NCBI RefSeq assembly: GCF_032116555.1
Contig: NZ_CP134949.1
Location: forward strand, 868,001 to 932,000
Direction of reading: 5' to 3'
From: Halobaculum sp. XH14
GTDB taxonomy: Archaea; Halobacteriota; Halobacteria; Halobacteriales; Haloferacaceae
Length of the DNA stretch: 64,000 bases
The first letter of the stretch is position 1; each line of letters opens with the position of its first letter. The notes under the pieces are model-generated. The model did not search any database. It was given only the letters and a program-made list of their open reading frames with translations, and was not told the origin of the DNA. This document shows positions 61,909 to 64,000 of the stretch, in pieces. Position numbers and translations under genes: made by a program.

Positions 61909-61936
61909 CATAAACGTATCGGAGTTCTATATATTG
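61909..61936 (-). promoter_or_regulatory. phoU promoter with CAATATATAG box
   Basis: On the minus strand, CAATATATAG (61927-61936) precedes GTTTATG (61909-61915), the TATA box. The same decamer stands before pstS, also oriented toward its gene, at nearly the same distance (-43 to -52 here). It is a candidate binding site for a phosphate regulator. Confidence 0.6.
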
Positions 61937-62120
61937 TCCACTCCGACTATGGGTAACCGTCAGGTCGGCGTCCGAACGCGGCGCCTCGCCGACTCGTCGT
62001 CGAACGGCTTCAGGTCGGTCCTCTCGTGCTTCGGCCGTGGATGGACGATGTGGGCCTCAGCGTGGACACTCCCCGATTCGATCGGCCGAGGCGTCTCCGT
62101 GTCACTTGTCCTCTCCCCTG

Positions 62121-62152
62121 CAATATATAGATGTCATAGTAGGGTATTTATG
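62121..62152 (+). promoter_or_regulatory. pstS promoter with CAATATATAG box
   Basis: CAATATATAG (62121-62130) lies 46-55 bases before the pstS ATG, followed by the TATA box TATTTATG (62145-62152) at -24 to -31. The box is the exact reverse complement of the one before phoU. The gap between boxes (61937-62120) shows nothing else. Confidence 0.6.
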
Positions 62153-62175
62153 TAAAACTCGGCTTCGTTCGGACG

Positions 62176-63189
62176 ATGCCCGATACAGACGGTCGTGGCG
62201 GCCTCTCCCGGCGACACGTGCTCGCGGCGGCGGGGGCTGCCGGGGCGGTCGGGATCGCTGGGTGTACCGCCGAAGCGAACCCGGACGACTCGTTCGGGCC
62301 GGGCGCGTCCGCCGGGGCCGGCGACGGCGGCCTCGTCGGGAACGTCTCGATCGCCGGCTCCTCGACGGTGTTCCCGATCGCCGCCGCGGTGGCCGAGGAG
62401 TTCCAGCGCGAACACCCGGGCGTGGACATCACCGTCCAGTCGACCGGCTCGGGCGGCGGCTTCGCGAACTTCTTCTGTCCGGGGAAGACCGACTTCAACA
62501 ACGCCTCCCGGCCGATGGCCGAGGAGGAGAAACGGCAGTGTACCGAAAACGGCGTCGACTGGCACGAGGTCCGCGTCGCCACCGACGCCTTGACCGTCGT
62601 CGTCAACAACGAGGCCGACTTCGTCGACCACCTCACCGTCGAGGAGCTCCGGCGGATCTGGAAGCCGGACCCGGTCGAGTCGTGGGCGGAGGTCCGCGAC
62701 GGTTTCCCGGACGAGACCATCGAGCGCTTCGGCGCCGCCGAGACGTCCGGCACGTTCGATTACTTCACCGAGACCATCGTCGGCGAGGCGGGCTCGCACA
62801 CGCAGGACTACCAGGCGACCGAGGACGACAACCAGATCGTCACCGGCGTCGCGGGCAGCCAGTACGCGATCGGCTACTTCGGGTTCGCGTTCTACCAGGG
62901 CAACTCGGACACGGTGAAGGCGCTCGGCATCGACGACGGCGACGGGCCAGTCGAGCCGTCGCTCGAAACCGCACAGAGCGGCGAGTACGCCCCGCTCTCG
63001 CGGCCGCTGTTCACCTACCCCGCGCGCGACTCCATGACCGAGGAGCACGTCGCCGAGTTCGCGCGCTACTACGTCGAACAGAGCGCGAACCGCGAACTCA
63101 TCGCCGAGAGCATCGGCTACGTCCCGAACACGGACGAACAGATGCGGGAACAGCTCGACCAGCTCGACCAGTTCATCCAGCAGGCCTGA
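62176..63189 (+). CDS. pstS: phosphate ABC transporter substrate-binding lipoprotein
   Basis: A 337-aa extracellular phosphate-binding protein. The N-terminus has twin arginines (LSRRHVLAAAGAAGAVG) and lipobox IAGCTAE, so it is a Tat lipoprotein. The phosphate pocket is shown by IAGSSTVFPIAAAVAEEF and VDITVQSTGSGGGFANF, and later FGAAETSGTFDYFTE. It starts the pst operon; pstC follows after 100 bases. The start at 62176 fits the TATA distance. Confidence 0.95.
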   Translation: MPDTDGRGGLSRRHVLAAAGAAGAVGIAGCTAEANPDDSFGPGASAGAGDGGLVGNVSIAGSSTVFPIAAAVAEEFQREHPGVDITVQSTGSGGGFANFFCPGKTDFNNASRPMAEEEKRQCTENGVDWHEVRVATDALTVVVNNEADFVDHLTVEELRRIWKPDPVESWAEVRDGFPDETIERFGAAETSGTFDYFTETIVGEAGSHTQDYQATEDDNQIVTGVAGSQYAIGYFGFAFYQGNSDTVKALGIDDGDGPVEPSLETAQSGEYAPLSRPLFTYPARDSMTEEHVAEFARYYVEQSANRELIAESIGYVPNTDEQMREQLDQLDQFIQQA

Positions 63190-63191
63190 CC

Positions 63192-63293
63192 ATGTACGAC
63201 CGACCGTCCAGGAGTAGGCGTCGACGTCGTAGCGCCCGCAAGACAACACCGCGCGTGCCGGCCGACCGGGCCGGCCCGACCCCCAGTCCATGA
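63192..63293 (+). CDS. possible 33-residue Arg-rich peptide coupled to pstC
   Basis: The frame MYDRPSRSRRRRRSARK... ends in a TGA sharing ATGA with the pstC start, between pstS and pstC. Its strong Arg content is unlike the acidic proteins around it. It may be a coupling peptide, or a chance frame in a stretch that is simply rich in CG. Confidence 0.3.
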   Translation: MYDRPSRSRRRRRSARKTTPRVPADRAGPTPSP

Positions 63294-64000
63294 GCACCGA
63301 ACCGACGGACATCACGGGCGCCGCCGGAACGCGCTCGCTGCGCGAACTCGCCGTCCATCTCGCGTTCCTCTGCTGTGCCGTCGTCTCCGTGCTCACCACG
63401 GTCGGGATCGTCGGCGCGCTGCTGATCGACGCCGTCGGCTTCTTCTCGAACTACCCGCTCGGCAGCTTCCTCACGGGGACGAACTGGAGTCCCGGGATCA
63501 CCCCCATCTCGTTCGGGGTGCTCCCGCTCGTGTTCGGCACGCTCGTCGTGACGATCACGTCGGCCGCGGTCGCGCTGCCGATCGGCGTCCTCACCGCGAT
63601 CTACCTCAGCGAGTACGCGAGCGAGCGGGTCCGGAGCTACCTCAAACCCGCCCTCGAGATCCTCGCCGGCGTGCCGACGATCGTGTACGGGATCCTCGCA
63701 CTCGTCTACCTGACGCCGTTCCTCCGATCGACGCTGTTCCCGAACATCTCGACGTTCAACGTGCTCTCGGCGTCGCTGATGGTCGGCATCATGATCGTCC
63801 CGATGGTCGCCTCGATCAGCGAGGACGCGATGAACGCGGTGCCGGACTCGCTCCGGCAGGCCGGCTACGGGCTCGGCGCGACGAAGTTCGAGGTCTCGAC
63901 CGGCATCGTCGTCCCCGCCGCCGTCTCGGGCATCGTCTCCTCGTTCATCCTCGCGCTCTCGCGCGCGATCGGCGAGACGATGATCGTCGTGGTCGCCAGC
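63290..64000 (+). CDS. pstC: phosphate ABC transporter permease, first 237 residues
   Basis: Partial; the frame runs off the right edge. A first helix (about 22-48, FLCCAVVSVLTTVGIVGALLIDA) is followed by NWSPGITPISFGVLPLVFGTLVVTITSAAVALPIGVLTAIYLSEYAS, typical of PstC. The EAA-type loop VPDSLRQAGYGLGATKFEVSTGIVVPAAVSGIVSSFILALSRAIGETM leads to the edge. It forms the membrane channel with PstA, which should lie to the right. Confidence 0.92.
   Translation, partial: MSTEPTDITGAAGTRSLRELAVHLAFLCCAVVSVLTTVGIVGALLIDAVGFFSNYPLGSFLTGTNWSPGITPISFGVLPLVFGTLVVTITSAAVALPIGVLTAIYLSEYASERVRSYLKPALEILAGVPTIVYGILALVYLTPFLRSTLFPNISTFNVLSASLMVGIMIVPMVASISEDAMNAVPDSLRQAGYGLGATKFEVSTGIVVPAAVSGIVSSFILALSRAIGETMIVVVAS

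Overview
The window is a piece of a haloarchaeal (class Halobacteria) main chromosome. The evidence is very high GC, strongly acidic predicted proteins, Tat-type lipoprotein signals (dppA, pstS, a cupredoxin), a tubulin-like CetZ, a halobacterial transducer (Htr), an HTH-10 (Bat-like) regulator, a PGF-CTERM surface protein, leaderless-type promoters with a TATA box about 27 bases before the start codon, and an elongator tRNA-Met carrying a 75-base intron. I cannot name the genus. The cetZ / membrane protein / cofC order matches what I remember of the Haloferax volcanii cetZ1 neighbourhood.

Layout. 1-687: end of the trp cluster (probable trpE end, trpG). 742-4489: small membrane protein, then B12-dependent ribonucleotide reductase behind a leader with competing inverted repeats. 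4910-8847: siroheme-dependent heme pathway (fused siroheme decarboxylase, precorrin-2 dehydrogenase, glutamyl-tRNA reductase). 8982-14583: conserved haloarchaeal proteins, pterin dehydratase, MscS-like TM protein, HAD phosphatase, lipid kinase-like and PHP proteins. 14612-16187: Lrp regulator divergent from carA. 16441-17159: VapBC-type toxin-antitoxin pair. 17296-19095: Rieske fusion protein. 19364-27009: complete dipeptide/oligopeptide ABC operon with an extra membrane beta-propeller-like protein. 27138-32063: cupredoxin-like lipoprotein, gamma-glutamyltransferase, chemotaxis transducer. 32295-39212: M28 peptidase, wHTH, CBS, REC-PAS-PAS, amidohydrolase, conserved proteins. 39339-39487: tRNA-Met. 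40066-42999: siroheme nitrite/sulfite reductase with small neighbours. 43066-49853: aldolase, DUF1684, surface protein, Bat-like regulator and an mhqOD-like pair. 49934-52500: cetZ operon with cofC. 52851-56529: NAD-binding protein, then pyrG-guaA. 57332-60636: two moeA genes. 60868-64000: divergent phoU / pst phosphate operon, running off the end.

How they work together: siroheme made by the 6861-7502 enzyme can feed both heme synthesis (via the 5399-6508 decarboxylase) and the reductase at 40942-42708. CarA and PyrG are both pyrimidine enzymes; PyrG and GuaA are translationally coupled. The Dpp operon, the gamma-glutamyltransferase and the M28 peptidase all point to peptide use. PhoU and PstSC share a conserved box in back-to-back promoters.

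The least explained signal is a set of dispersed intergenic elements, found at nine or more places, nearly all at the ends of transcription units. They are built from perfect hairpins that almost all close on three-base loops. One (56901-57196) has 46-bp terminal inverted repeats with a single mismatch. A 69-base stretch is identical in two of them 20 kb apart. Two others (16198-16410 and 43322-43555) are diverged copies of one four-hairpin unit, one of whose hairpins differs in sequence but keeps its pairing. This looks like an abundant non-autonomous (MITE/REP-like) family and is the main lead for something not yet properly described.
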